A DNA stretch of 64,000 bases from Microbispora hainanensis (GTDB lineage Bacteria > Actinomycetota > Actinomycetes > Streptosporangiales > Streptosporangiaceae): NCBI RefSeq assembly GCF_036186745.1, contig NZ_CP108086.1:496001-560000 (forward strand), written 5' to 3'. How positions within the stretch are numbered: position 1 is the first letter of the stretch; the number at the start of each line of letters is the position of its first letter. The notes below the pieces were generated by a model. It did no database searches and was not told the DNA's origin. It saw only the letters and a program-made list of their open reading frames with translations. Position numbers and translations under genes: made by a program. Below are positions 1 through 9,600 of the stretch, piece after piece.

Positions 1-17
1 CTTCCGGCGATGGTCAT
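1..17 (-). CDS. 5' end of a divergent gene cut by the window edge
   Basis: An ATG on the minus strand at 17 is preceded by a very strong ribosome binding site (AAGGAGG at 24-30, 6 nt spacer). Only the first five codons (Met-Thr-Ile-Ala-Gly) lie in the window, so no function can be assigned. It is transcribed divergently from the shikimate-kinase-like gene, with a palindrome in the shared intergenic region. Confidence 0.55.
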
Positions 18-70
18 GGCTTTCCTCCTTCGCCTTCTGCTCTATCCCCTCCACGGATTCCAAACGTCGC

Positions 71-86
71 ATGCGGGTGCCCGCAT
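71..86. promoter_or_regulatory. Inverted repeat between two divergent genes (candidate operator)
   Basis: ATGCGGG and CCCGCAT form perfect 7-bp arms separated by TG. The repeat lies between the leftward start at 17 and the rightward start at 105, about 18 bp before the latter. The position suggests a repressor site acting on one or both genes; the regulator is unknown. Confidence 0.35.
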
Positions 87-104
87 AGGGCAGCATTGCG
101 AGTT

Positions 105-626
105 ATGACCGATATCCCCATTGTGGTGATGGGACTCATGGGCGCCGGGAAGAGCACCGTCGCCCGGCTGCTCGCCGACGCGCTCGGCCGTCCCATGCGC
201 GACAGCGACGCCGATCTGGAGGCCAGGTTCGGCACGACCGCCGCCGCGATGGCCGCCGGTGTGGGCGCGGACGAGCTGCACGCCCGAGAGGCGCTGGTGC
301 TGCGGGAGGCGCTGGCGGACCGTCCCACCCCTGTCGTCGCGGCCGCCGCCAGCACGGTCGAGGACCCCGAGACGCGCCGTGCGCTGGCCTCCGCCTTCGT
401 GGTCTTCCTCGACGGCCCGCCCGAGGTGCTGGCCGAGCGGATGAAGTCGAGCACCCACCGCCCGCACTTCAAGCCCGACCTCGTACGCATGCTGACCGAG
501 CAGCGCGACCTGCGGCTGCCGTGGTTCCGGGAGGTCGCGGACGTGACGGTCGATCCCTCCACCCACAGGCCCGAGGAGATCGCGGCCACGGTGCTCGCGC
601 GTCTCGACGGCGCGAAGACCCGCTGA
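105..626 (+). CDS. Shikimate-kinase-like P-loop kinase
   Basis: A 173-residue cytosolic P-loop kinase of the shikimate kinase fold. Walker A GLMGAGKST is at residues 10-18 and an acidic D-S-D (33-35) sits where shikimate kinases bind the substrate, followed by LEARFG. The family's usual GE..FR..E segment is replaced by GADELHAREALVLREAL, so true shikimate phosphorylation is uncertain; a related small-molecule kinase (gluconate-kinase-like) is possible. It is not next to other aro genes. ATG 105 is preferred over an in-frame TTG at 96 because the Walker A then lies at the usual distance from the start. No clear ribosome binding site is visible, so a leaderless transcript is possible. The last four codons are part of a tandem duplication. 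Confidence 0.75.
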   Translation: MTDIPIVVMGLMGAGKSTVARLLADALGRPMRDSDADLEARFGTTAAAMAAGVGADELHAREALVLREALADRPTPVVAAAASTVEDPETRRALASAFVVFLDGPPEVLAERMKSSTHRPHFKPDLVRMLTEQRDLRLPWFREVADVTVDPSTHRPEEIAATVLARLDGAKTR

Positions 627-646
627 AAAGAAGACCCGCTGAAAAG
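615..646 (+). repeat. 16-bp tandem duplication spanning a stop codon
   Basis: AAGACCCGCTGAAAAG occurs twice head to tail (615-630 and 631-646). The first copy contains the final Lys-Thr-Arg codons and stop of the kinase gene; the second is a non-coding copy. The following 627-864 stretch also holds two copies of a GGGCCGCGCGTGAGCCGGGC segment (near 749 and 829). Confidence 0.8.
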
Positions 647-864
647 ACGTACGGAAAACCCTGCTGAGGAGACCCGCAAAAAGCCCTGCGCCGACGACAG
701 GACCGCCCGATCCCAGGGCGGGTCAGGTTGAGCGGATCCGCCGGACGGGCCGCGCGTGAGCCGGGCGGATCAGTGGGGGCACGTGGTTCGGGCCGGCGGG
801 CGCGCCGGTTTGGGCGGGTCAGGTGGCCGGGCCGCGCGTGAGCCGGGCGGGTCAGGTGGCCGGG

Positions 865-1332
865 TCAGCCGACCGCGATGCGCATCTGGTGCGGGACGAC
901 GGGCAGCGGCGACGGGCTGCCGGACCCGGCGAGAAACCAGACGGTCTTGCCGCTCCGGCCCGAGCTGGCCACTCCCCAGTCGTCGGCGAGTTCGTCCACG
1001 ATGAGCAGGCCACGGCCGCCGACCGAATCGATGTCCGCCTCGCGCTGGTGCGGCACGCCCTCGCCCTGGTCGAAGACCTCCCCGTACACCCAGGTGCCGT
1101 TGCTGCCGAGCCGCAGGGTGAAGACGTTCCCGCCGTGCCGTACGACGTTGGAGGCGAGTTCGCTGACGATGAGGCAGCAGTCGTCCACGAGCTCGTCCAG
1201 GCCCCACCGGCCGAGCTCGCGGCGGACGAGAGCACGTGCCTCGCCGACACTCGCTCCGATGGCGGGCAGGAGGCATTCCGCGGTCCAGACAGGGGCCGGG
1301 TCGACCGGCGCCGTACCGAAGGGGAGAGTCAC
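865..1332 (-). CDS. Anti-sigma-factor-type ATP-binding protein (HATPase_c_2)
   Basis: A 155-residue single-domain GHKL ATPase like the RsbW/SpoIIAB serine kinases that are multiplied in actinomycetes. The N-box LIVSELASNVVRHG, the DQGEGVP motif and GGRGLLIVDELADDWG are all visible. Such proteins bind sigma factors or phosphorylate anti-anti-sigma proteins; no sigma or antagonist gene is adjacent, so the partner is elsewhere. The GTG at 1332 is chosen because AAGGAGG lies 5 nt upstream; an upstream in-frame start would place a perfect regulatory palindrome inside the coding region. The C-terminal tail after about residue 135 is not part of the domain. Regulation by a CelR/CebR-like repressor is suggested by the box at 1352-1365. 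Confidence 0.85.
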   Translation of the reverse strand: MTLPFGTAPVDPAPVWTAECLLPAIGASVGEARALVRRELGRWGLDELVDDCCLIVSELASNVVRHGGNVFTLRLGSNGTWVYGEVFDQGEGVPHQREADIDSVGGRGLLIVDELADDWGVASSGRSGKTVWFLAGSGSPSPLPVVPHQMRIAVG

Positions 1333-1351
1333 GCGCGCCTCCTTAGGCTCA

Positions 1352-1365
1352 TGGGAGCGCTCCCA
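1352..1365. promoter_or_regulatory. CelR/CebR-type operator box
   Basis: The perfect 14-bp palindrome TGGGAGCGCTCCCA lies 20 bp upstream of the GTG at 1332. This exact sequence is the known site of the LacI-family cellulose/cellobiose regulators CelR (Thermobifida) and CebR (Streptomyces). Its presence before an anti-sigma-type gene rather than a cellulase or cellobiose transporter gene is unusual. Confidence 0.65.
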
Positions 1366-1679
1366 CGGCTCAAGATACGGCACGCAACGCAGTCATGTGA
1401 ATTCAAAGAAACAAGATTGTTTCCGGTCAATGCCCGTTCCGTGATGCGCGGAAAGGAGGAAAGGCCATCGATCTTCTGTACGTTGCCGGGAGTGCGCACG
1501 TCAGCGGCACCCCATCCGGCATGCCCCGCCCGCCACCGTGACCACGGAACGTGCCCACACCACCGGCTTCACCATGAAAATAGCTGAAATACGAGCATCC
1601 GTGACTCGCGATGCACGCAGACCGAATCATCTCGCATGTCCACTGTGCGACATAAGACCCAATTCGTCCGGCCTGCCGC
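1366..1679. other. Intergenic region without a recognised gene
   Basis: Spacer between the leftward anti-sigma-type gene and the leftward aldose epimerase gene. A purine-rich AAAGGAGGAAAGG (about 1450-1462) looks like a ribosome binding site on the plus strand but is followed by ATC and only a short unconvincing frame. No terminator with a T-run was seen. Confidence 0.5.
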
Positions 1680-2618
1680 TCACCCGAGCGCGGTGATCCC
1701 CCAGCGGTGGGCGACCCGTTCCCCGGGGGCCAGGCGCACCAGGCACTCGCCGGTCGCGAAGGCGTTCGGCGGGCAGCTCATCGGCTCGACCGCCACTCCG
1801 GCCCGCCGGTACGGCTCGGCCAGCGTGTCCCCCGTGAAGACCTGGAGCCACTCGACGCCGGACGCGGCCCACAGCTCCACGCCCCGGGATCCGCCGGACG
1901 TCCGGAGCCGGGCCCGCACCAGCCCGTCGCCGTCCCGCCGCAGGGACGTGTACGGGGTGTCGAGCACCGTGCCGCCGATGCGGCGTCCCGCGCGGAAGTC
2001 GTACTCCGTGCCCTCGACCGGGCGACGGCCGGTAGGGATCTGCTGCTCGTCAACCGGAGTCCACTCGGCCGCGGGCAGCTCCAGCACGGCGTCGTCCACC
2101 GTCTCCTCGCCGAGGGTGAGGTAGGGGTGCGCGCCCATGCCGTACGGCGCGACGCCCTCCCCCACGTTGACGGCCGCCACCTCGACCTCCAGGCCCGCCT
2201 CCCCCAGGGCGTACGACGCGGTCAGGTCGAGCACGTGCGGATAGCCGAGCTGGGGGAACAGCCGCAGCCCGAGCCGGATCGAGGCGTCGTCCCGGTCGAG
2301 GACCGTCCAGGGCATCAGGCGGGCGAAGCCGTGCGCGGCGTTGCCGGTCCTGGGCTCGGTGATCGCGAGCTGCCTGGTCTCGCCGTCGAAGTCGTATCTG
2401 CCGTCGCGCACCCGGTTGGGCCAGGGCAGCAGCAACTGTCCGGCGGCGCCCACCGGCTGCGCGTCCGCGGGGAACGACATGATCAGCGGCCGCTCGTTGT
2501 ACGTCAGGGCGCGCAGGCCCCCGCCCACTTCGGTGACGGTCGCCGCGTATCCGTGCGCCGCGATCGTGTGCTGCGTGCCGGTCGGGGAAACGGCTTCGCG
2601 AACCGCTGATTCTGTCAT
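1680..2618 (-). CDS. Aldose 1-epimerase (galactose mutarotase family)
   Basis: A 312-residue enzyme of the mutarotase fold, which interconverts alpha and beta anomers of aldoses in the cytosol. Family landmarks are LLLPWPNRVRDGRY (63-74), the GNAAHGFAR segment with H96, the GAHPY segment with H164 (catalytic acid position) and E279 in VAVEPM (catalytic base position). Length fits the family. ATG 2618 gives the standard N-terminus; a longer frame to 2660 adds residues not found in the family. The gene stands alone, so the sugar is not indicated by context. Confidence 0.88.
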   Translation of the reverse strand: MTESAVREAVSPTGTQHTIAAHGYAATVTEVGGGLRALTYNERPLIMSFPADAQPVGAAGQLLLPWPNRVRDGRYDFDGETRQLAITEPRTGNAAHGFARLMPWTVLDRDDASIRLGLRLFPQLGYPHVLDLTASYALGEAGLEVEVAAVNVGEGVAPYGMGAHPYLTLGEETVDDAVLELPAAEWTPVDEQQIPTGRRPVEGTEYDFRAGRRIGGTVLDTPYTSLRRDGDGLVRARLRTSGGSRGVELWAASGVEWLQVFTGDTLAEPYRRAGVAVEPMSCPPNAFATGECLVRLAPGERVAHRWGITALG

Positions 2619-2741
2619 GAGAGGGATTTTCCCATCCGGCCCATGACGCCCGCAGGGCACCCTGTGGAGAGCCTCGGGGCCGAGACCCGGCGGACTCTCG
2701 GGTCGTGAGCCCGGCAGCGGACCGGGCCCACGTCCTGGGCG

Positions 2742-2978
2742 TCACGTGGAGAGCGTCTTGCCCGCAAGGCCCTCCTGCGCGGTGAGCAAGGCGCGCAACT
2801 CCTCCGCGCTTTCGCCGCATGCGGTCATGATCAGGCCCCGGTCCATCTCGATCCGGGACAGCGACCTGGTCAGCCGGGTCGCGTACCAGCGGCCGGCGTC
2901 GCTCCTCCAGATCGACCAGCGGCCGGCGTACTCGCTGCTCAGTTGTCTCCAGGCAGCGTCCTCGGCTGAGAACCGCAC
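2742..2978 (-). CDS. Small conserved actinobacterial protein, function unknown
   Basis: A 78-residue cytosolic protein containing GRWSIWRSDAGRWYATR followed by a C-terminal acidic EELRALLTAQE segment. I recognise this as a small actinobacterial type with a tryptophan-rich core and a helical end, but know no function. GTG 2978 is preceded by GGAGGTG at about 8 nt, which supports the start. It is transcribed away from the P450 gene. Confidence 0.65.
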   Translation of the reverse strand: MRFSAEDAAWRQLSSEYAGRWSIWRSDAGRWYATRLTRSLSRIEMDRGLIMTACGESAEELRALLTAQEGLAGKTLST

Positions 2979-3350
2979 TCGTCACCACCTCCAGGCTCTG
3001 TGCCGGGAGACAACGGTGTGCTCATCCGGACACGATTGGTAGTGAGAAGCGGTCTCCCCCCTCCGGCCGCACCGCCACACCGGCCCCGACGAAGATCTCC
3101 CGCCGGTTGCGGTGACTTCACCACGACTTGATCCCCGTTCCTCCCGTACCACCTGTCTCATGCCGGGTCGCGGGAACGACGCTGGTATGCGCGGGGCACG
3201 AGTGTCCGGGCGCGAGCAGGCGCGGCGAGGTGTCGTGTGGCAAATGTCGCCTCTCGGGTCATGCCGTACATGGTTTTACTACCTTGCCGGACAGAGAGTC
3301 AGGGGAGAGATTCGAGAGGGCCGACATCGAAAACGAAGGGAAGGTCACTT
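2979..3350. other. Intergenic region before the P450 gene
   Basis: About 370 bp between the divergent small gene and the P450 gene. It presumably holds both promoters. A moderately AT-rich patch around 3270-3285 (TGGTTTTACTACC) is the best candidate for a promoter -10 region of the rightward gene. No palindrome or further gene was recognised. Confidence 0.4.
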
Positions 3351-4526
3351 ATGCCCGGACTCCCGCGGCTGCCGTTCGAGCGGCCGGACGTCCTGGGGAT
3401 ATCCCCCGGCTTCGGCGAACTGCGAGCCATAGCGCCGATCGCCAAGGTCACGACCGCCATGGGCGACGAGGCATGGCTGATCACGGGCTACGAGGAGATT
3501 CGGCAGGTGTTCGCCGACGACAGGTTCGGCCGCTCCCACCCCACCCCCGAGACCGCGGCCCGCCTGTCGAACAACGCCCTCCTCGGCGGCCCGACCGGCC
3601 AGTACGCCACGGAGCGGTCGGTCCACAAGCAGATGCGGCGCCTGCTCACCCCCGCGTTCTCGGCCCGCCGCATGCGGATGTTGTCGGACCGGATCGGGTC
3701 GCTGGTCGGGGCGCTGCTCGACGGGCTCGACGAGCAGGGCCCGCCGGCGGACCTGCACGCCGGTCTGTCGCTCCCGCTGCCGATCCAGGTGATCTGCGAG
3801 CTCCTCGGCGTGCCGTACGAGGACAGGACCAGGTTCCGGGCCATGGCCGAGGCGATGACCGACCTGACCGATCCCGAACGGTCCGCCACCGCCCAGATGG
3901 AGATGAACACCTACACCTACGAGATCGTGAAGGCGAAGCGGGACAACCCGGGCGAGGACGTCTACTCCGACCTGGCGGAGGCCTCGCTGCCGGAGGACGA
4001 CGTGGCGAGGATCGCGGGTGGCCTGCTGTTCGCCGGCCACGAGACCACGGTCAACCAGATCGACTACGGCGTGCTGCTGTTCCTGCGCAACCCCGCCCAG
4101 CGTGACGCGCTGCTGCACGACCCCTCCCTCGTGGACGGCGCCGTCGAGGAGATCATGCGGGTGGCCTCGCCGAGCGAACACGGGCTGGTGCGTTACGCGC
4201 ACGAGGACGTCGAGGTCGCGGGGGTGCGGATCCGCGCGGGTGAGCTCGTCATGCTGTCCACCCCGGCGGCCAACAGGGACGAGCGCGTCTACCCCGACCC
4301 CGACACCTTCGACATCCGGCGGCGCGATCCCCAGCCGCACGTCGGGTTCGGCCACGGGCCGCACCACTGCCTCGGGGCGTCCCTGGCCCGGGTCGAACTG
4401 CGCGCGGTCTTCGGCTCACTCTTCACGCGCTTCCCCGCGCTGGCGCTCGCGGTGCCGTACGAGGAGCTGAAGGCGCACACCGACAGGCTGGCCGGAGGGC
4501 TCCAGGCGCTGCCCGTCACCTGGTGA
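3351..4526 (+). CDS. Cytochrome P450
   Basis: A 391-residue soluble bacterial P450 (CYP105/107-like by overall appearance). The haem loop GFGHGPHHCLG carries the thiolate ligand C340, the I-helix contains AGHETT (oxygen activation) and the K-helix E-I-M-R provides the ExxR pair. It should hydroxylate or epoxidise a small hydrophobic substrate with electrons from a ferredoxin and a reductase, neither of which is encoded nearby. ATG 3351 follows a purine-rich GAAGGGAAGG and gives the usual length; a longer frame from 3237 is not needed. No biosynthetic partners flank it, so the substrate is unknown. Confidence 0.92.
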   Translation: MPGLPRLPFERPDVLGISPGFGELRAIAPIAKVTTAMGDEAWLITGYEEIRQVFADDRFGRSHPTPETAARLSNNALLGGPTGQYATERSVHKQMRRLLTPAFSARRMRMLSDRIGSLVGALLDGLDEQGPPADLHAGLSLPLPIQVICELLGVPYEDRTRFRAMAEAMTDLTDPERSATAQMEMNTYTYEIVKAKRDNPGEDVYSDLAEASLPEDDVARIAGGLLFAGHETTVNQIDYGVLLFLRNPAQRDALLHDPSLVDGAVEEIMRVASPSEHGLVRYAHEDVEVAGVRIRAGELVMLSTPAANRDERVYPDPDTFDIRRRDPQPHVGFGHGPHHCLGASLARVELRAVFGSLFTRFPALALAVPYEELKAHTDRLAGGLQALPVTW

Positions 4527-4620
4527 ACGTCAGGAGGTGACAGCGGTCCGCCTCCCCGGCCGGTCGACGTGGAACGGGATGCTCGTGTCCCCGTCTCGCG
4601 CCCGGCCCCGGTATCGGGCG

Positions 4621-4716
4621 AAGCCCGATGAACCGGAAAACGGCCGCGCGCAGCCGGGGGCGCGGGCGAAGCCCCGTGAGCCGGACGACGGCCGCGCGCG
4701 GCCGGGGGCGCGGGTA
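4621..4716. repeat. 48-bp tandem duplication in the P450-nhaA intergenic region
   Basis: Two imperfect 48-bp units (4621-4668 and 4669-4716) begin AAGCCC and share ACGGCCGCGCGC and GCCGGGGGCGCGGG. They lie in the 328-bp space between the convergent P450 and nhaA genes (4527-4854), which otherwise shows only GC-rich sequence and serine/alanine-like shadow frames. No terminator was recognised. Confidence 0.7.
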
Positions 4717-4854
4717 ACCGCACGTCGACAGCGACGGCGAGCAGGGCCGGGCCGCCCATCAAGCGGGCTCGGCCACGCGCCCAGCGGTTCGGCGCCGGCT
4801 TCCGTGCCGGCTTCCGTGTCGACTCCAGTGTCAGCGTCGCTGGCGGCGTCGGCT

Positions 4855-6162
4855 TCAGCTCCGATTTCCGTGCAAGGGTTCGGTGCCGGCTCCAGCGTCG
4901 GTTTCGCCACCGGTTTCGGTGTCGGCTGCCAGCCGGTACGCGCGATCGCGCAGCCGCAGCACCACCGTCGCCAGCAGCGCCGCGACCAGCGAGCCGGTCA
5001 GGACCGCCAGCTTCACCTGGGCGTCGCGGGCCGTGCCGAGGCCGAACGCCAGCTCGCCGATGAGCAGGGCCACCGTGAACCCGATGCCGGACAGGATCGC
5101 CAGCCCGCCGACGTCCACCCACGCCAGCCCCTCGTTGATGTCCGCACGGGTGAAGCGGGCGGTCAGCCAGGTGGCCGCCATGATCCCCAGCGGCTTGCCC
5201 ACGACGAGCCCGACGACGACGCCCAACGACACCGGGTCGGCGAGCAGGTTCGTCACACCGTCCAGCCCTCCGAGCGGCACCCCCGCGGACAGGAACGCGA
5301 ACAGCGGCACGGCCACCCCGGCCGAGATCGGGCGGAACCGGTGCTCGAAGTGCTCGGCGAGCCCAGGCCCCGCCTCCGGACCACCCGCCTTCTCACTGCG
5401 CAGGACCGGGACGGCGAAGCCGAGCAGCACCCCGGCCACCGTCGCGTGCACACCCGAGGCGTGGACCAGTCCCCAGGTCAGCGTGGCCAGCGGGAGCAGC
5501 AGCCACCACGAGCGCACCCGCCGCTGCACCAGCACGGCGAAGACACCCAGCGGCACCAGCGCCGCCAGGAGCGGCAGCACCGACAGATGCGACGTGTAGA
5601 ACACCGCGATGATCACAATGGCCAGCAGGTCGTCCACGACGGCCAGCGTGAGCAGGAACGTGCGCAGCGTGGCGGGCAGCCGCCGCCCCACCACGGCGAG
5701 CACCGCCAGTGCGAACGCGATGTCGGTGGCCGTCGGAGTCGCCCACCCCCGCGCCTCGCCGTCCATGAGGGAGTTGACCAGCAGATAGAGCAGCGCCGGG
5801 ACGATCACACCACCGACGGCCGCCGCGACGGGAACGACGGCCCGACGAGGATCGCGCAGGTCCCCGGCCACGAACTCGCGCTTGAGTTCCAGGCCGGCGA
5901 CGAAGAAGAAGATCGCCAGCAGCCCGTCCGAGGCCCACTTGGCGAGGCTGAGGTCCAAATGCCATGCGGCCGGCCCGATCGTCGCCGAGCGCAGCCCCTC
6001 GTACGCCTCCGACCAGGGCGAGTTGGCGCAGACGAGGGCCGCGACAGCGGCGATCAGGAGCAGTGCGCCGCCGATCGTCTCCTTGCGCAGGATGTCGGCG
6101 ATGCGACGGGTCTCAGCCCGGGAAGCGGGACCAAGGACAGACAGGCGGCGGGTCGGGGCCAT
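4855..6162 (-). CDS. nhaA: Na+/H+ antiporter NhaA
   Basis: A 435-residue inner-membrane antiporter that exchanges cytosolic Na+ for external protons and helps pH and salt homeostasis. About eleven hydrophobic helices are visible. The unwound-helix segment [16 protein letters not shown] and the following [18 protein letters not shown] carry the aspartate pair (VVDDL) used for ion binding in NhaA. The C-terminal tail ends in threonine/glutamate-rich low-complexity sequence. ATG 6162 is preferred; the frame extends to 6264 but the added residues lack family character. Confidence 0.93.
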   Translation of the reverse strand: MAPTRRLSVLGPASRAETRRIADILRKETIGGALLLIAAVAALVCANSPWSEAYEGLRSATIGPAAWHLDLSLAKWASDGLLAIFFFVAGLELKREFVAGDLRDPRRAVVPVAAAVGGVIVPALLYLLVNSLMDGEARGWATPTATDIAFALAVLAVVGRRLPATLRTFLLTLAVVDDLLAIVIIAVFYTSHLSVLPLLAALVPLGVFAVLVQRRVRSWWLLLPLATLTWGLVHASGVHATVAGVLLGFAVPVLRSEKAGGPEAGPGLAEHFEHRFRPISAGVAVPLFAFLSAGVPLGGLDGVTNLLADPVSLGVVVGLVVGKPLGIMAATWLTARFTRADINEGLAWVDVGGLAILSGIGFTVALLIGELAFGLGTARDAQVKLAVLTGSLVAALLATVVLRLRDRAYRLAADTETGGETDAGAGTEPLHGNRS

Positions 6163-6318
6163 GACGCTCCGTTTCCGGGTTCGATTCGACGACCGCCGAC
6201 CAGACTTCCCGGCACCCCACACCCATCCTACGAGCGCATCGGACCGAGTCATCAGCCGCGCCATTAGCGCGCACCCCTGCTGCGCCTTCCGTCCCAGGTC
6301 CTCAGTCGTCCCAGGTAT

Positions 6319-6383
6319 TCTCCTCGGCCGTTCCCACAGATCTCCTCGGCCGTTCCCACAGATCTCCTCGGTCGTCCCACGGG
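6319..6383. repeat. 22-bp repeat, three tandem units
   Basis: TCTCCTCGGCCGTTCCCACA plus GA occurs at 6319-6340 and 6341-6362, followed by a diverged third unit to 6383. It lies in the 534-bp gene-free space between the divergent ends of nhaA (start at 6162) and the HNH gene (end at 6697). Confidence 0.8.
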
Positions 6384-6467
6384 TTCGCCCTCGGTGAGCG
6401 CCTGCTCATCGGTGCCGGAGACGAAGGTTCTCGATCTACGCCTTGTTTCTACCGGCCGCTCCGTGTC

Positions 6468-6659
6468 CGACCCTCCACGTCCAGGACCTCCGTGTCCGGC
6501 CACTCCCCGTCCAAGCCCTCTCCGCCCTATTCGTATCCGCCCTCCGTGTCTGCCCCCTCCAACTCCAGGCCCTCTCTGTGTCCGGCCCTCTCTGTGTCCG
6601 GCCCTCCATGTCCAGGACCTCCGTGTCCGGCCACTCCCCGTCCAAGCCTTCTCCGCCCT
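6468..6659. repeat. 60-bp direct repeat in pyrimidine-rich DNA
   Basis: Copies at about 6468-6528 and 6599-6659, offset 131 bp, share GTCCAGGACCTCCGTGTCCG and the following CCACTCCCCGTCCAAGCC with very few differences. The plus strand is strongly C/T-rich with recurring TGTCCGGCC words. No coding function was recognised. Confidence 0.75.
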
Positions 6660-6696
6660 CTCTGTGTCCGACCTTTCCTCTCGGGCGCGGGAGGCG

Positions 6697-9600
6697 TCAG
6701 AAGGGTGGTTCGTCACGTTCGCCTCCGAGCAGCGATCCGTACGCCCCGGCCTTGGGAGCGGGCGTCCCCGTCCCGCCGGCCGGCTTCGGCGGCGTGGCTG
6801 CTCCCGTCTCCCGCTGGGGAGACTCCTGCGGAAGTGGCGGCTCGGTGGCCGGGGCCATGGTGGGGGTCTCGGGGAGGTCGTCGAGGTACCGGTAGGACGT
6901 CGGGCTGGGCTGACTGCGGGGATGCGGACTACAGGCGGGGATGATGATCTTCGGAAGAGGACTCGGGTACCGGTGCCCCAGCGGGCTGGTCCAGACGACC
7001 ATGTGAGGGCCCGCAGTGCTGACGCGCCAGCCGCCGTGGTGCCGGGCGCGATGGTCGTGGCGGCAGGCCAGGTGCAGGTTCTCCGCGTTCGTAGGCCCCT
7101 GCTCCGCCCACGGGAGGATGTGGTCCTGGTCGGTTCGGGTGGCAGGCGTGCGGCAGCCGGGCCAGGAGCAGACCCGGCCCCGTATCTGCACATAGCGTCG
7201 TAAGGCCGCTCCGGCTTGACGCCGGCGCTCCGAATCGGCCCCGCCGCCCGCCGTCCCCTCGGCTCGCCTGTCCGCCATACCGTTCATGTGCCGGCCCGCG
7301 GTGACCCCCTCGCCAGTGGCCAGGAGGGAGGCGGCGTGGGCGGACAACTCGGCGACCACCGGCGCCCACGCTCCGAGGACGCGGGCGGGCCGGGCGGCCA
7401 GCATCCGCAGGTGACTGAGGGTGATCTGTAGTTCGACGAGGCCGCCACGCCGCCGGTCACGGGCGGGGCGGTTCCGGCCCGGGGCGTGAGGACGGGCCCG
7501 GACGAGCCCGGTCAACGCCAGGTGGCCGTTGTCGTAGCAGATGGCGTACCGCCACTGCCCACCGAGCATGCCCTCGACGATGCACCGGGCCAAACCAGGG
7601 TGGACGACTCCCCAGCCGGGCAGATGGGCGGGATGCTCATCCAGGCTGAGCAGCGTGGTGAGCTCCAGCCGGATCTCCCGCACCGTCCACCCTCCGGTGC
7701 CCATCCGGACATCGGCATCCCCCTGTACCTGAGCGTGGGCATGCTGGAGCCCCACCCGGTCGGCCCCAGCTTCACCGGGCGCTGGCCTGGCAGGTCCAGC
7801 TTCATCGGGCGTCGGCCTGTCGGGTCCAACCTTGTCGGGTGCTGACCTGCAGGGCCCGGCCCTACCAGTCCCAGCTTGACCCGGCCCTGACCCGTTGGGC
7901 CCCACCTTGTCGGGCACGAGCGTGTCGGGTGCTGACCTGTCCAGCTCAGCTTGGTCGGGCACGAGCGCGTCGAGCTCAGCCTCGTCGGGCACGAGCGTGT
8001 CGAACGCCGGCCCGTCGGGCGCTGGCTTGCCGGGCGCTGACCTGTCCAGCTCAGCCTTGTCAGGCCCAACCTTGTCGAGTGCTGACCTGTCCAGCTCAAC
8101 TTGGTCGAGCACGAGCGTGTCGAGCTCAGCCTCGTCGGGCACGAGCGCGTCGAACGCCGGCCCGTCGGGCGCTGGCTTGCCGGGCACTCGCTTGTCGGAT
8201 TCGGCCTCACCTTGCCCGGTTTCATGATCGGGCGTACAAGGCGCTGTTTCCTCCGACCCTGCCGAGTGCGGCTCCATGGAGTGCGAGCCGCTCGCGGACG
8301 ACAGTCCGCCGGGCCCATTCCCCGGGTGGCTACACGGCTCCGTGTCTTGGTCTCGCTCGGCCGCGCCGCTATCGGCCTCGGCCGAACCGTCAGCACCATT
8401 AGCACCACCACCATCAGCGCCGCCTGTGCTGTCGGCACCGCCGGTGCCGCCGGCGCCGTCCGCGCCGCTGGCCCCGCTGATGCGACGGCCATCCCGCTGA
8501 TCGAGGTCAGCGTCAGGACGCATGCCATCACCGGGGTGGTCAAGGTCGTCACCGCTGCTCCTGGTGCCCCCGTTACCCCTGGTGCCCTCGCTGCTACCGG
8601 CCCCGTCATGGCCATCGACGTGGTTGTCATCGCCAGGAAGGTCGGGATCAGCACCCGGGCGCACTCCGCCACCGTCTCCGGGGCGGTCAGGGCCGTCACC
8701 GCCGCCATCGCTGCCGCGCTCGCCGCTGTTGTCACCACCGGAGCCGTCGCTGTTGTCACCACCGGAGCCGTCGCTGTTGTCACCACCGGAGCCGTCGCTG
8801 TTGTCGTCACCGGAGCCGTTGTCGTCATCGCCTTCCCGGGAAGGAAGGGTGTCGTGGAAGGGATGGCAGAGGACATGGGTGACGATCTCCTCATCCGACA
8901 TCCCCTCGAACGTGCCGTCCAGGCTTCCGAGGAAGAGGTCCACCCGGATGTGATCGATCGGACGGCGGTCACCGGCCCGCTTGCACGCTCGGGCCAATTC
9001 GTCGATTCGGTCGCACCCGGCCGCCGCCCGGTCCAGCGGCAGGTCCAGCCCGGACACGGTCGCGGTGCCGTCCTCGTTGCGGGTCCCCACCACTCGGCGG
9101 CGGCGTACCGCCTCGGTGTACCGGCGTTCGGCCCAGGCGGGGTCGATCGCCAACGCAAGGCGCTGGATCCGCTCGATCAACTCTCCCACCGTCCAGGACG
9201 ACGCCTGGGGCACCAGCTGGTCGCATACCAGAGCGGCCTGCTCGTCGGTCAACCCGACGGTCCAGCGGACGAACGCCACCGCGCGGGGTTCGTCGAGGGT
9301 CCCGGCCAGCATCGCCTCGCCCAGGATCGGCAACCGCCGATGAATGTTCCAAGCCAGCTCGAAGGTTGAATCGGCGCGGCGGCGTGACCACACCAGCGCC
9401 GCCCGCGCCTCATCCGGGCCGAACTCATCCGGCACCTCCAGCCTCACCACGTCGTCGCCCGAGAACGAGTCCCGCAGTCCCACCTCCAGCAAGGCCCGCA
9501 AGAACCACGCCCGGTCATGGCAGACCTGCCGGTAGGCCGCCTTGAGCACCTCCACCGTGTCGAACCCGGACACACGCTCCACGTTCACCTCGGCGAGCAG

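Noticed and set aside
1450..1520. AAGGAGG-like site on the plus strand before a short frame
   Set aside because: The codon at the right distance is ATC and the frame of about 24 codons has no distinguishing feature.
3351..4526. Natural-product cluster around the P450
   Set aside because: Neighbours are an aldose epimerase, a small unknown protein and NhaA; no synthase, ferredoxin or tailoring genes.
8725..8820. Regular 24-bp repeats resembling a CRISPR array
   Set aside because: Units are directly contiguous without unique spacers and are in frame within a coding region; no cas genes are nearby.
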